Of a stretch of DNA of 64,000 nt, positions 26,951 through 35,600 are shown in pieces. Source of the stretch: Vibrio salinus (lineage in GTDB: Bacteria > Pseudomonadota > Gammaproteobacteria > Enterobacterales > Vibrionaceae); assembly GCF_021272385.1 (NCBI RefSeq), contig NZ_JAJSDZ010000009.1, positions 558,001 to 622,000 of the forward strand, in the 5' to 3' direction. Made by a program: the position numbers and the translations under genes. The notes beneath the pieces were generated by a model, which saw nothing but the letters and a program-made list of their open reading frames with translations, did not search any database and was not told the origin of the DNA. Position 1 is the first letter of the stretch, and every line of letters starts with the position of its first letter.

Positions 26951-28306
26951 ATGACAGATTTAAACAAAAGAGAGCTTTTTGGCTCAAAATTAGGCTTTAT
27001 TTTATCGGCTTCCGGTGCTGCAGTTGGTTTGGGAAATATTTGGGGGTTTCCTACTCAGGCTGCAAGTAATGGTGGTGGTGCTTTCCTTTTAGTTTACCTT
27101 ATCTTAATCGCTGTGGTTGCTTTCCCCATGTTGGTTGTTGAATTAGCCATTGGCCGACATGGGCAGGCTAATCCGATTGACAGTATGAGAAAACTGACGG
27201 ATTCCTCCGGTATTAAACCTTTAGCTGCCGGAGTTGGATGGTTAGGTTTGTGCGTTCCGACGGCCGTTTTATCTTTCTATAGTATTGTCGGGGGATGGAT
27301 AATTTGTTTCTTTCTTGCTGATCTTTGTGAACTGGTTAATTTTAGTGATCAGGCTGCGTGGCTAGAAAAATTTAGTATTGAGAGAAATATATTTGGTGCG
27401 GTTATTTTTTATCTTCTGACTATTTTGATCGTTCAGGGAGGAATTAAGCGGGGTATTGAAAAGTGGTCTGTCAGACTAATGCCTTCTTTGTTTATTCTGT
27501 TTGCCGGATTGTTTGTTTACATTATGTTTCAGCCCGGTGCTGTTGATGGACTGAAGATGTATCTAATCCCGGATTTTTCCAAGATATGGGATAAAGATCT
27601 GCTCCTTGCTGCGATGGGACAAGGATTTTTCTCTTTGACCATTGGTGGTTGTTCAATGCTGATTTATGGTTCTTATCTGAGTAAGAGTGCTAATCTGCCA
27701 AAGATGGCGCTGAGTGTCACTTTAGTAGATACTGCTGTTGCCTTTATTGCTGGTTTGGTGGTTATGCCTGCGATGTTTGTGGCGATGGCTCAGGGAGTCG
27801 AGATTTATTCTTCCGATGGCAGTTTGTTAAATTCTGATACTTTGGTTTTCAGAGTTTTGCCTATGATGTTTGAAGGTCTGGGTTCTTGGGGAAGCATTGT
27901 ATCTTTGATCTTTTTCCTGCTGTTAACGATTGCAGCATTAACTTCTTCAATTTCAATGCTGGAGTGCCCGGTTACTTTGGTAAGTGAACGTTTTAATGTC
28001 TCAAGAAATGTCTCAACATGGGGGTTGGGTATCCTGATCGCCCTGTTCAGCGGGGTTATTCTCTTTTCTTTTTCTTCTATGTTTGGTTTGGTTGCGACGC
28101 TGGCAACGCAATACCTTCAACCGATTGCTGCTTTGATGTTCTGCATCTTTGGCGGGTGGGTATGGAAAAGAAATAGAAAAGTGAATGAACTCAAGCAGGG
28201 ATTCCCTGATTTTGAAAACCGTTTCTTCGGACGTATATGGCCGGTTTATGTCAAAGTGGTTTGTCCGGTTCTTGTTACGGCAGTGGTTTGGAATGCCATT
28301 TTTTAA
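26951..28306 (+). CDS. NSS-family Na+-dependent transporter, probably for tryptophan or another aromatic amino acid
   Basis: A 451-aa neurotransmitter:sodium symporter homologue (LeuT fold) with about 11-12 membrane helices. TM1 carries the signature GAAVGLGNIWGFPTQAAS followed by NGGGAFLLVYL. At the place where LeuT has the gate arginine (FLRFP), this protein has Gly (IWGFP). An unwound TM6-type glycine-rich segment (AAMGQGFFSLTIGGCSML) is also present. The TrpR-like operator just upstream suggests a tryptophan or indole-related substrate; bacterial NSS members for tryptophan are known (TnaT). The ATG lacks a strong ribosome site. It converges with pepD across a shared terminator. Confidence 0.87.
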   Translation: MTDLNKRELFGSKLGFILSASGAAVGLGNIWGFPTQAASNGGGAFLLVYLILIAVVAFPMLVVELAIGRHGQANPIDSMRKLTDSSGIKPLAAGVGWLGLCVPTAVLSFYSIVGGWIICFFLADLCELVNFSDQAAWLEKFSIERNIFGAVIFYLLTILIVQGGIKRGIEKWSVRLMPSLFILFAGLFVYIMFQPGAVDGLKMYLIPDFSKIWDKDLLLAAMGQGFFSLTIGGCSMLIYGSYLSKSANLPKMALSVTLVDTAVAFIAGLVVMPAMFVAMAQGVEIYSSDGSLLNSDTLVFRVLPMMFEGLGSWGSIVSLIFFLLLTIAALTSSISMLECPVTLVSERFNVSRNVSTWGLGILIALFSGVILFSFSSMFGLVATLATQYLQPIAALMFCIFGGWVWKRNRKVNELKQGFPDFENRFFGRIWPVYVKVVCPVLVTAVVWNAIF

Positions 28307-28333
28307 ATTTTACATTATTACTGTTATAAAATG

Positions 28334-28363
28334 GCCCCGTTCATAAATGATCGGGGCTTTTTA
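28334..28363. terminator. Bidirectional terminator between the NSS gene and pepD
   Basis: Stem GCCCCG / CGGGGC with a 12-base partly paired loop, preceded by an A-rich stretch and followed by TTTTT. It lies between convergent genes and touches the pepD stop codon. Confidence 0.8.
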
Positions 28364-29836
28364 TTATTTTTCGGGAATGTTTTCCAAAGTGGCGGTTAGC
28401 TGTTGCCAAAATTGTTCGACGGTTTTTATTTCTACCATTTCATCCGGAGAGTGGGGATGCTTAATGGTCGGACCGAAAGATATCATGTCCATATGAGGGT
28501 AGGGCTTTTTAAACAACCCACATTCCAGACCTGCGTGAATGACCATTATGTTGGGTTTATGGCCGTACATATTTTCATAGATGGATCGGAATAGTTTCAT
28601 TATTTCTGAATCCGGATCCGGTTTCCAGCCCGGATACTGACCACTGAATTCAATTTTTGCACCCGATAAAGAAGACAAAGATGTGAGTATTCCTTCGACT
28701 TCTTCCTTTCCGGAATCAATTAATGAACGAATCAGGCTGATAATGGAAATATGTTCTTCTTCAGTTGTAATGACTCCGACATTAAGAGAGGTTTCAACAA
28801 TACCGGAAAAATCTGAGCTCATTCTCATGACACCATTTGGAATGGCATTGAGCAGATTAATAAATGAATTTTGTGTGTTTTGGGTCCAGATATATGGCAA
28901 TGTTTCATCAGTCATCGATAAAGACATATTGAGGTTCGTTTCGATTGAAGAAAACTCCTGTTTTATGCAATAGAGGTATTCTTCCAGGCTGATATTTAAT
29001 TTAGAAAGTTTATGCTCCGGAATAACTCCGGTCAAAAATACTTCCCTTGGGATGGCGTTACGTAGCGAACCACCGGTAAATTTTGCCACTTTGATTTCTA
29101 GTTCATGAGCGTATTTAGCCAGAAACCGTCCCATTAATTTGTTCGCATTGGCCCTGCCAAGGTGTATATCAACCCCAGAATGACCACCACACAGTCCTTT
29201 CAGGCTTAGCTCAAAAGCTTTTATTCCTTCAGGTACTGGTTCTTTCTCCAGTGGCAGAAATATTTCACTATCAATTCCTCCGGCACAACCAACGTAGACT
29301 TCTCCTTCCTGCTCCGAATCGGTATTCAGTAAAATTTCGGCTTCGAGTAAATTCGGTTCAAGGTTTGAAGCGCCAGTCATGCCAGCTTCTTCATCAATGG
29401 TCAAAAGTATTTCAACAGGGCCATGTTGAATATTATCTGAAGCAAGAACCGCCAGACAGGCTGATAGGCCAATGCCATTATCCGCACCCAGAGTCGTTCC
29501 TTTTGCTTTTACCCACTCACCATCAATGTATGGTTCTATTGGATCAAGGGTGAAATTATGTTGTTTATCTTCATTTTTTTGCGGAACCATATCCAGGTGT
29601 GCCTGAAGTGCCACCGTTTTTCTGTTTTCTAAACCTTTTGTTGCCGGTTTTTTGATAATGATGTTTCCGATACGATCTCTGCACACTGTCAATTTTTGAT
29701 CTTCTGCCCAACAGACGATTTCTTGTATTAATGTTTCTTCATGCTTTGATGGATGTGGAACCGAACAAATTTTTGCGAAGAATTGCCATACTAGATTTGG
29801 GTATAGCTGACTAATATCTGATTGGATATCCAGCAT
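28364..29836 (-). CDS. pepD: Aminoacyl-histidine dipeptidase (peptidase D)
   Basis: PepD is a cytoplasmic zinc M20 dipeptidase that splits Xaa-His dipeptides such as carnosine. The 490-aa protein starts MLDIQSDISQLYPNLVWQFF, the usual position. Motifs are intact: LQAHLDMVPQ (first metal His and Asp), KGTTLGADNGIG, ILLTIDEEAGMTGA (catalytic Glu and metal Glu) and NTDSEQEGEVYVGCAGGID. The C-terminal metal His lies in FGPTIKHPHSPDE. It is alone on the minus strand, convergent with the NSS gene. In vibrios as I recall them it neighbours gpt, as here. Confidence 0.95.
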   Translation of the reverse strand: MLDIQSDISQLYPNLVWQFFAKICSVPHPSKHEETLIQEIVCWAEDQKLTVCRDRIGNIIIKKPATKGLENRKTVALQAHLDMVPQKNEDKQHNFTLDPIEPYIDGEWVKAKGTTLGADNGIGLSACLAVLASDNIQHGPVEILLTIDEEAGMTGASNLEPNLLEAEILLNTDSEQEGEVYVGCAGGIDSEIFLPLEKEPVPEGIKAFELSLKGLCGGHSGVDIHLGRANANKLMGRFLAKYAHELEIKVAKFTGGSLRNAIPREVFLTGVIPEHKLSKLNISLEEYLYCIKQEFSSIETNLNMSLSMTDETLPYIWTQNTQNSFINLLNAIPNGVMRMSSDFSGIVETSLNVGVITTEEEHISIISLIRSLIDSGKEEVEGILTSLSSLSGAKIEFSGQYPGWKPDPDSEIMKLFRSIYENMYGHKPNIMVIHAGLECGLFKKPYPHMDMISFGPTIKHPHSPDEMVEIKTVEQFWQQLTATLENIPEK

Positions 29837-30115
29837 AATAAATCCTTATTTTATTATTTGTTAGTTATATAGTCTAAATTTTAGGTTATTTTTAAATATT
29901 AATTTCTTTTCACAATAAAGTACTGTCTGACAGGATACCACTCGGCGGCAGATTTCATATAAAAAATTACGTATCGGGTAGCACAGGATCTGAAAAAGTA
30001 AACTGTGATCTTGCATTTTTGAAAACAAAACCACTCAAATATGTAATAAAATTACAATTATTTTGGGGTTCAAAATTAAATTATTGGTTATATATTAATC
30101 AATAAGCATTTTATG

Positions 30116-30143
30116 TTGTAATAAATTTTCTTTATGGTATATT
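30116..30143 (+). promoter_or_regulatory. Candidate promoter of the isolated small transcript
   Basis: TTGTAA at 30116-30121 and TATATT at 30138-30143 with a 16-base spacer. Transcription would start near 30150 and run into the terminator at 30359-30394. Confidence 0.5.
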
Positions 30144-30191
30144 AATAACCATCTTATTGAGATCATTTGATCCTGATGAGAGTTGTTCGAG

Positions 30192-30353
30192 ATGGCATCA
30201 TTTATGATGACTGAATCGCTCCTGAATTTTTTAAAGCAGAATGAGGTTTGTTGCTCCAAGATATTTCCTCATGCTCTTTTGCCTGAACTGGTTCTTCCTG
30301 TGATTCTGAACTCGGACATTTTGTTCACCCCTATTGTATTGGAAGTCAAATAA
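30192..30353 (+). CDS. Possible 53-residue small protein within the small transcript
   Basis: An ATG frame of 53 codons (MASFMMTESLLNFLKQ ... IVLEVK) ends with TAA five bases before the terminator stem. It has adjacent cysteines (VCCSK) and a hydrophobic stretch (ALLPELVLPVIL) too broken by prolines to be a clear membrane helix. The ribosome site is weak (GAGAG about 10 bases upstream). It fits neatly between promoter and terminator, but the RNA could act without being translated. I know of no homologue. Confidence 0.3.
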   Translation: MASFMMTESLLNFLKQNEVCCSKIFPHALLPELVLPVILNSDILFTPIVLEVK

Positions 30354-30358
30354 TCCAC

Positions 30359-30394
30359 CGCCATTTCCTTATAACAAGGAAGTGGCGTTTTTTT
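30359..30394 (+). terminator. Strong terminator of the small transcript
   Basis: Twelve-base-pair stem CGCCATTTCCTT / AAGGAAGTGGCG (one G-T pair), loop ATAAC, followed by TTTTTTT. There is no annotated gene directly upstream other than the small unit. Confidence 0.88.
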
Positions 30395-30575
30395 ATCTTT
30401 CAGATAGATAATGATTAATAATGCCTGTTTTTATTGGTTTTCTTTTCTTATTCGCCCATTTTACGGCAAGATGAGTTTTATTTAGATTAATTAATAAGCT
30501 TTAGATTTTGCTGAAATTAGGAAATAGCACTGCTAATTTTTACCGGATGGTAAGGGACCTATTTTGCATTACTCA

Positions 30576-30596
30576 TTGACCAAAAGGTCAATTTTT
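30576..30596 (+). other. Small hairpin with T run upstream of the purine permease
   Basis: TTGACC-AAAA-GGTCAA followed by TTTTT. It looks like a weak intrinsic terminator or an operator palindrome. The TATAAT at 30633-30638 lies downstream, so it is probably outside the permease message. Confidence 0.4.
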
Positions 30597-30654
30597 ATCG
30601 TGTTTTGGCTAGAATTTGCTAGTCTAACTCTCTATAATCGCCTCCCAATCGATT

Positions 30655-30670
30655 ACGCAACCGTTTACTT
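30655..30670 (+). promoter_or_regulatory. Candidate PurR operator (PUR box)
   Basis: ACGCAACCGTTTACTT closely fits the PUR box consensus ACGCAAACGTTTNCNT. It lies 17 bases past a TATAAT (30633-30638) and 24 bases before the permease ATG, a position suited to repression. The function of the downstream genes (purine permease and gpt) supports it. Confidence 0.72.
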
Positions 30671-30693
30671 TTATATCTTTTTAGGATTCGATC

Positions 30694-31992
30694 ATGTTCG
30701 AAAAACTTTTTAAGCTCAGTCACTATGGAACTGATGTTCGTACAGAGATTATTGCCGGGATTACCACTTTCCTGACAATGGCTTATATTATTTTTGTTAA
30801 CCCGGCCATCTTAGCCTCAACTGGTATGGATCAGGGTTCCGTTTTTGTTGCTACCTGTCTGGCAGCGGCGGTCGGTTGTTTGATCATGGGTTTGTATGCT
30901 AATTACCCAATTGCTCAGGCTCCGGGCATGGGTCTTAACGCCTTCTTTACTTATACCGTTGTTGGCGGTATGGGGTACTCCTGGCAAATCGCCTTAGCTG
31001 CGGTTTTCTGTTCCGGAGTTTTGTTCGTTTTACTTAGCTTATTTAAAGTGCGGGAGCTGGTAATTAATTCCATTCCAATGTCTCTCCGTGTGGGTATCTC
31101 TGCTGGTATCGGGCTTTTCCTTGCTATTATAGCTTTAAAGTCGGCCGGTATTATTGTAGCGAACCCTGCAACGATAGTGTCTTTGGGGGATATTACTTCA
31201 TTGCATTGTTTACTGGCTGTTCTGGGGTTCTTTTTAACGATTGGTCTGGTTCATCACAATATAAAAGGAAGCGTTATGATCGCTATTCTGGTTGTTACCG
31301 GTATTGGCATCCTTTTAGGGGATGTGCCATGGCATGGTATTGTTGATGTTCCACCCAGTATTGAACCAACGTTTCTAAAACTTGATCTTGAAGGTGTCTT
31401 TACCGTTGGTTTGATTCCTGTCATTTTTGCATTTTTGTTTGTGGATTTATTCGATACTGCCGGTACTTTAGTTGGTGTTGCAACTAAAGCGAATCTGATT
31501 GGTAAAGATGGTAAAATTCCCCGTCTGAATCGGGCATTATTGTCTGATTCAACAGCAACTGTTATTGGTTCTCTTTTTGGTACATCGAATACAACATCTT
31601 TTGTTGAAAGTACGGCTGGTGTTGCTGCTGGTGGACGGACAGGTTTAACTGCGGTTGTTGTTGGAATATTATTTATTCTTGCTCTATTCTTTGCACCATT
31701 AGCTGGTATGATTCCTTCTTATGCAACGACAGGTGCGTTATTGTACGTTGCCGTTCTGATGATTTCCGGTTTATCTCACGTTAAGTGGGATGATTTGACA
31801 GAAGCGGCTCCGGCGGCAATTACCTGTATTATGATGCCATTTACCTATTCGATTTCTCAGGGCATCGCGTTAGGGTTTATTTCGTATGCACTGATTAAAT
31901 TACTAAGCGGTCAGGGACATAAAGTGTCAATCACAGTATGGTTTATGGCTGTTATCTTCGCATTAGCATATGTATTTCATGTGTTTCACTAA
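30694..31992 (+). CDS. Purine (guanine/hypoxanthine or adenine) permease, AzgA-like NCS2 family
   Basis: A 432-aa inner-membrane nucleobase transporter with about 12-14 helices. Family features are YGTDVRTEIIAGITTFLTMA at the N-terminus, QAPGMGLNAFFTYTVV (the NCS2 glutamine motif region), and FLFVDLFDTAGTLVGVA, with acidic residues in the substrate-binding helix. GTSNTTSFVEST is also typical of the AzgA/GhxP/AdeP branch. Which purine it carries cannot be told from sequence. A PUR box lies just upstream and gpt begins 27 bases downstream, so the two probably form a purine salvage operon. Confidence 0.9.
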   Translation: MFEKLFKLSHYGTDVRTEIIAGITTFLTMAYIIFVNPAILASTGMDQGSVFVATCLAAAVGCLIMGLYANYPIAQAPGMGLNAFFTYTVVGGMGYSWQIALAAVFCSGVLFVLLSLFKVRELVINSIPMSLRVGISAGIGLFLAIIALKSAGIIVANPATIVSLGDITSLHCLLAVLGFFLTIGLVHHNIKGSVMIAILVVTGIGILLGDVPWHGIVDVPPSIEPTFLKLDLEGVFTVGLIPVIFAFLFVDLFDTAGTLVGVATKANLIGKDGKIPRLNRALLSDSTATVIGSLFGTSNTTSFVESTAGVAAGGRTGLTAVVVGILFILALFFAPLAGMIPSYATTGALLYVAVLMISGLSHVKWDDLTEAAPAAITCIMMPFTYSISQGIALGFISYALIKLLSGQGHKVSITVWFMAVIFALAYVFHVFH

Positions 31993-32019
31993 CATCACTT
32001 TTTGAATTGGGTTTTTGTC

Positions 32020-32484
32020 ATGAGTAAAAAATTTCTAATTACCTGGGATAATATGCAAATGTACTGTCGTCAGTTGGCTGAGCTTCAAATGCCGGCAGAA
32101 CAGTGGAAAGGTATTATTGGTGTCAGTCGTGGCGGATTGGTTCCGGCGGCGATTCTGGCGCGTGAACTCGGAATTCGTTATGTTGATACTGTATGTATTT
32201 CAAGCTATGACCATGACCATCAGCGTGATATGTCAGTGCTTAAAGCACCGGATCATGATGGCGAAGGCTACCTTATTGTAGATGATTTGGTCGATAGTGG
32301 CGATACAGCCCGTAAAATTCGTGAAATGTATCCTAAGGCTAAGTTGATTACGGTTTGTGCAAAGCCTGCCGGTAAAGAGTTGGTTGATCAGTATGTTGTC
32401 GATATTCCACAAGATACATGGATTGAGCAGCCATGGGATACCACGGTGTCTTATGTCGAACCGATTAATCGTAAGTTAAAGTAA
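32020..32484 (+). CDS. gpt: Xanthine-guanine phosphoribosyltransferase
   Basis: Gpt converts xanthine, guanine and (less well) hypoxanthine with PRPP to their nucleotides in purine salvage. The 154-aa protein has the PRPP-binding motif [15 protein letters not shown] and the N-terminal [17 protein letters not shown] loop. The start was chosen at ATG 32020 ([16 protein letters not shown]), the family N-terminus; an in-frame ATG 18 bases upstream is less likely. It follows the purine permease closely and is closed by a terminator. Confidence 0.95.
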   Translation: MSKKFLITWDNMQMYCRQLAELQMPAEQWKGIIGVSRGGLVPAAILARELGIRYVDTVCISSYDHDHQRDMSVLKAPDHDGEGYLIVDDLVDSGDTARKIREMYPKAKLITVCAKPAGKELVDQYVVDIPQDTWIEQPWDTTVSYVEPINRKLK

Positions 32485-32503
32485 TAATTTGGTTTTATTT
32501 GAC

Positions 32504-32532
32504 AAATGGCCCTGCAAAGGGCCATTTTTTTT
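32504..32532 (+). terminator. Rho-independent terminator after gpt
   Basis: Stem AAATGGCCC / GGGCCATTT with loop TGCAAA, followed by a run of eight T. It separates gpt from frsA. Confidence 0.88.
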
Positions 32533-32610
32533 ATTACCATGAGGTCGGATAATGGTCCGCATAGGATTAACTTAGGTTTGCCGTTTTGATGACTATTCAG
32601 GGAGCTCTAT

Positions 32611-33849
32611 ATGTCAAAAAAAAATCTCTCCGAGAAACTATTTGATAATCACAAGCAGGCTAAAGAGACATCAGTTCTTACCACTTATATGCCCAGTAGT
32701 GAAAAAGTCATCGAAGAGAAAATTAAAAACAGCCCTAATGCCTGGTACCGGACATTACGTCGGATGCTATGGGCCTGGCAAGGGATCCACCCTGTCGATC
32801 AGGAAGAAGTGTTAGCCCGAATTGCTTCTTCGGATGCTTCCCGGACTTATGATCATTGGCTGGATACGGTTATGGGATATCATAGCGGTAACTGGGCCTA
32901 TGAATGGAACCGGCTGGGGGCGCTTTATCAGCAACAGTCGCATGGACTGGAAAACGAAGAGGCAGCCAATAAACTGTTTTCCGCTGCCGTATGTTTTAGT
33001 ATTGCCGGCTACCCTCATTTGAAGAATGACAGTTTGGCAATACAGTCCAGAGCTATGGCCGTCTCAGCTTATTCTGAGGCTTCTGAAAAAACCCGTTATT
33101 TAGTGAAACAGCTGGAGTTTCCTTATAAAAATAAAAAAATTATTGCTCATCTTCATGTCGCTAATACCGATGAACCACGACCTGTTGTTATGGTGAGTTG
33201 TGGGTTGGATAGTCTCCAAACGGATATGTGGCGATTATTCAGGGATTTTCTGGCTGAAAGAAATATCGCGATGCTGTCTGTGGATATGCCGGCAATTGGT
33301 TATAACTCTCACTGGCCGTTAACAGAAGATAGTTCCGTATTGCATCAGGCAGTGTTGAATCAGCTTCACACTGTTCCATGGATTGATCATCACAGAGTCG
33401 GTCTTATCGGGCTTCGTTTTGGCGGTAATGCGATGGTGCGGTTATCTTTTGTTGAGCAGACAAAAGTAAAAGCGTGCCTCACACTTGGAGCGCCAATACA
33501 CGATATTTTATCGTCTCCGGATAAAATTAAATCCATGCCTAAAATGTACTTGGATGTGATGGCGTCCCGGATTTCCAGAAGTGCTGTTGACATCGATAGT
33601 CTGGTTGCTCGTTTACGAGCCTGGTCATTAAAATCACAGGGCTTGATTGGTGGCAGGAAAACACAGGTTCCAATTTTAGCTATTGCTATGGAAGATGATC
33701 CGGTATCTCCACTTTCTGACAATAAAATGGTTGCCATGTGTAGCCATGGAGGCCGCTCAGAGCAGATTAAAGCAAGAACATTATTTTCCGGATATGAGGA
33801 AACGTTAGATAAGGCAATAAATTGGCTTGAAAATGAACTAATTGAGTGA
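32611..33849 (+). CDS. frsA: Esterase FrsA (fermentation/respiration switch protein)
   Basis: FrsA is an alpha/beta-hydrolase-fold cytosolic protein. In E. coli it was first described as binding unphosphorylated EIIA-Glc and affecting the balance of fermentation and respiration; later work on the Vibrio vulnificus protein concerned a debated pyruvate-related activity and esterase function. The 412-aa protein has an N-terminal helical region with KNSPNAWYRTLRRMLWAWQG and a C-terminal hydrolase domain with VSCGLDSLQTDMWRLF. The nucleophile-elbow position reads GLRFGGN in place of GxSxG. GGGAG precedes the ATG. It sits between gpt and crl, as in other vibrios. Confidence 0.92.
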   Translation: MSKKNLSEKLFDNHKQAKETSVLTTYMPSSEKVIEEKIKNSPNAWYRTLRRMLWAWQGIHPVDQEEVLARIASSDASRTYDHWLDTVMGYHSGNWAYEWNRLGALYQQQSHGLENEEAANKLFSAAVCFSIAGYPHLKNDSLAIQSRAMAVSAYSEASEKTRYLVKQLEFPYKNKKIIAHLHVANTDEPRPVVMVSCGLDSLQTDMWRLFRDFLAERNIAMLSVDMPAIGYNSHWPLTEDSSVLHQAVLNQLHTVPWIDHHRVGLIGLRFGGNAMVRLSFVEQTKVKACLTLGAPIHDILSSPDKIKSMPKMYLDVMASRISRSAVDIDSLVARLRAWSLKSQGLIGGRKTQVPILAIAMEDDPVSPLSDNKMVAMCSHGGRSEQIKARTLFSGYEETLDKAINWLENELIE

Positions 33850-33944
33850 CAAATAAAGAAAATTCCGATACATATATTATACCGGTTTGATATGTGTGCT
33901 TATTTATATAAAGGTCACTTATTCAGTAGATAAGGAGAATCGTA

Positions 33945-34319
33945 GTGTTAGACAGTATTAAGGAGCCGACTCATAATCGCTTGATCGCAACATTTAAAGC
34001 GGTTGGCCCGTATGTTCGGGAAGAACATTGTATCGATGGGTGTTATGTTTTCGATTGTTTGTCTGTATGCATTAACGATAAGAAAGAGCCCGAAAAGCGG
34101 GAGTTTTGGGGGTGGTGGATGGAGCTAACCAAAGAAGGTGAACATTTTAGTAGTGTTTCTCGTGTGGGGCGTTACGATTCTCGAGGTAAATGGGTTATTG
34201 AAGAGCCGGGGACTTCTGAGCTTGAAGAAGTCAAACGAACTCACGAAGTTTTTCTGGAGAAAATAAAAACAGCATTAAAAGAAAAGTTCGATTTAGATAT
34301 TGAACTTAATTCCCTTTGA
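33945..34319 (+). CDS. crl: Sigma factor-binding protein Crl
   Basis: Crl binds the stationary-phase sigma factor RpoS and promotes its assembly with core RNA polymerase. The 124-aa protein has family residues in RLIATFKAVGPYVREEHC, CYVFDCLSVC and the tryptophan-rich KREFWGWWMEL. The start is GTG at 33945 with AAGGAG upstream. It lies before proB, the conserved position in enterobacteria and vibrios, and is closed by a hairpin terminator. Confidence 0.93.
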   Translation: MLDSIKEPTHNRLIATFKAVGPYVREEHCIDGCYVFDCLSVCINDKKEPEKREFWGWWMELTKEGEHFSSVSRVGRYDSRGKWVIEEPGTSELEEVKRTHEVFLEKIKTALKEKFDLDIELNSL

Positions 34320-34357
34320 TTCTTTACTCTCCCGTAGTCAGATTCTAATTTAAATCA

Positions 34358-34381
34358 AAAAGGCACAAATAAGTGCCTTTT
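34358..34381 (+). terminator. Rho-independent terminator after crl
   Basis: Stem AAAAGGCAC / GTGCCTTTT with loop AAATAA, ending in a T run. It lies 38 bases past the crl stop. Confidence 0.8.
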
Positions 34382-34446
34382 GTTCTTGTTTATTCTTCCG
34401 TTGATTGCTAAAACGTTGTCTCTGATTTTCTTTATATTGGGCTATC

Positions 34447-35580
34447 ATGACAACAAATCGAAGTGGAGAAACTCAACAATCCAAAACTGTGATTGTTAAG
34501 TTAGGGACAAGTGTTCTTACCGGAGGCACGCTTGCGCTGGATCAGGCTCATATGGTTGAGTTGGCCAGACAGTGTGCAGAACTTAAAAAACAAGGCCATT
34601 CTGTGGTTTTAGTGTCTTCAGGAGCTATTGCTGCCGGAAGAGAGCATTTGAATTACCCCGCACTTTCGCCCGCAATGTCAAGTAAACAACTGTTGGCCGC
34701 TGTCGGTCAAAGCCGGTTGATTCAGGTCTGGGAATCTCTGTTTGATATCTACGGTATCAAAATAGGTCAGATGTTACTTACCAGGGCCGATCTGGATGAT
34801 CGGGAGCGGTTTCTGAATGCCAGAGACACGATTAATGCACTGATTGAGAACGATATCATTCCTATCGTGAACGAAAACGATGCGGTGGCCACTTCCGAAA
34901 TTAAAGTAGGTGATAATGATAATCTATCGGCTCTTGTCGGGATTTTGTGTGGTGCTGAAAAATTATTGCTTCTTACTGATCAGAAGGGGCTGTTTACCGC
35001 AGATCCACGTAAAGATCCGAATGCAGAGCTTATCAGAGAAGTTAAGACCATCGATGATACATTACGTAAAATCGCCGGAGGAAGTGGAACAACACTGGGT
35101 ACCGGAGGTATGGCAACAAAACTACACGCAGCTGATATAGCAAGACGTGCCGGTATTGAAGTCATTATTGCTGCCGGACGGGCACCGAATGTTATTATGA
35201 ATTCGGTAAATGATATTCCGCAGGGAACAAAATTTCTCCCCATTGAGGAAGCACTGGAGAGCCGTAAGCGTTGGATTTTAGCCGGACCGTTGTCCAATGG
35301 AGATATTTTTGTCGATGATGGCGCTGTTAATGCTTTGGTGCAAAATGGAAGTAGTTTATTGGCAAAGGGCATTGTAAAAGTAGATGGTCATTTGTTTGCC
35401 CGGGGAGATGTGGTAAAAGTGTACAATCAGGAAGGCCATTTGATTGCTAAAGGTATTACGGCTTACTCAAGAGAAGATCTGGAGAAAATCTCCGGGAAAC
35501 ACAGTAAAGATATTGATACTATTTTAGGTCATGATTACGGTGCAGAGGTGATTCACCGTGATGACATGGTGATAATTTAA
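34447..35580 (+). CDS. proB: Glutamate 5-kinase
   Basis: ProB phosphorylates glutamate to gamma-glutamyl phosphate, the first step of proline synthesis, and is feedback-inhibited by proline. The 377-aa protein has the amino-acid kinase domain ([45 protein letters not shown]) and a C-terminal PUA domain from about residue 280. It starts with ATG at 34447 and lies 20 bases before proA. The two enzymes act as a complex passing on the unstable phosphate. Confidence 0.96.
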   Translation: MTTNRSGETQQSKTVIVKLGTSVLTGGTLALDQAHMVELARQCAELKKQGHSVVLVSSGAIAAGREHLNYPALSPAMSSKQLLAAVGQSRLIQVWESLFDIYGIKIGQMLLTRADLDDRERFLNARDTINALIENDIIPIVNENDAVATSEIKVGDNDNLSALVGILCGAEKLLLLTDQKGLFTADPRKDPNAELIREVKTIDDTLRKIAGGSGTTLGTGGMATKLHAADIARRAGIEVIIAAGRAPNVIMNSVNDIPQGTKFLPIEEALESRKRWILAGPLSNGDIFVDDGAVNALVQNGSSLLAKGIVKVDGHLFARGDVVKVYNQEGHLIAKGITAYSREDLEKISGKHSKDIDTILGHDYGAEVIHRDDMVII

Positions 35581-35600
35581 GAAACAGTGGGAATGTGATT

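Larger units (their letters stand above)
30150..30394 (+). ncRNA. Candidate small RNA or small mRNA (about 245 nt)
   Basis: An isolated unit between pepD and the purine permease has its own promoter-like sequence and a strong intrinsic terminator but no long gene. The 5' part holds short hairpins (GATC-ATTT-GATC near 30161-30172; CATCA-TTTA-TGATG near 30196-30209). A 53-codon frame occupies the middle and is listed separately. I do not recognise it as any known small RNA family. The start position is estimated from the -10 element. Confidence 0.45.
29837..30693. other. pepD-purine permease intergenic region
   Basis: About 860 bases. It contains, in order: the pepD promoter side (AT-rich, no clear motif), an isolated promoter-to-terminator unit (30116-30394), a second AT-rich stretch, a hairpin with T run (30576-30596), and a PUR box (30655-30670). 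No purine riboswitch aptamer is recognisable. Confidence 0.6.

Noticed and set aside
30400..30690. Purine riboswitch before the permease
   Set aside because: The conserved purine aptamer core and its paired loops are not recognisable; a PUR box explains regulation better.
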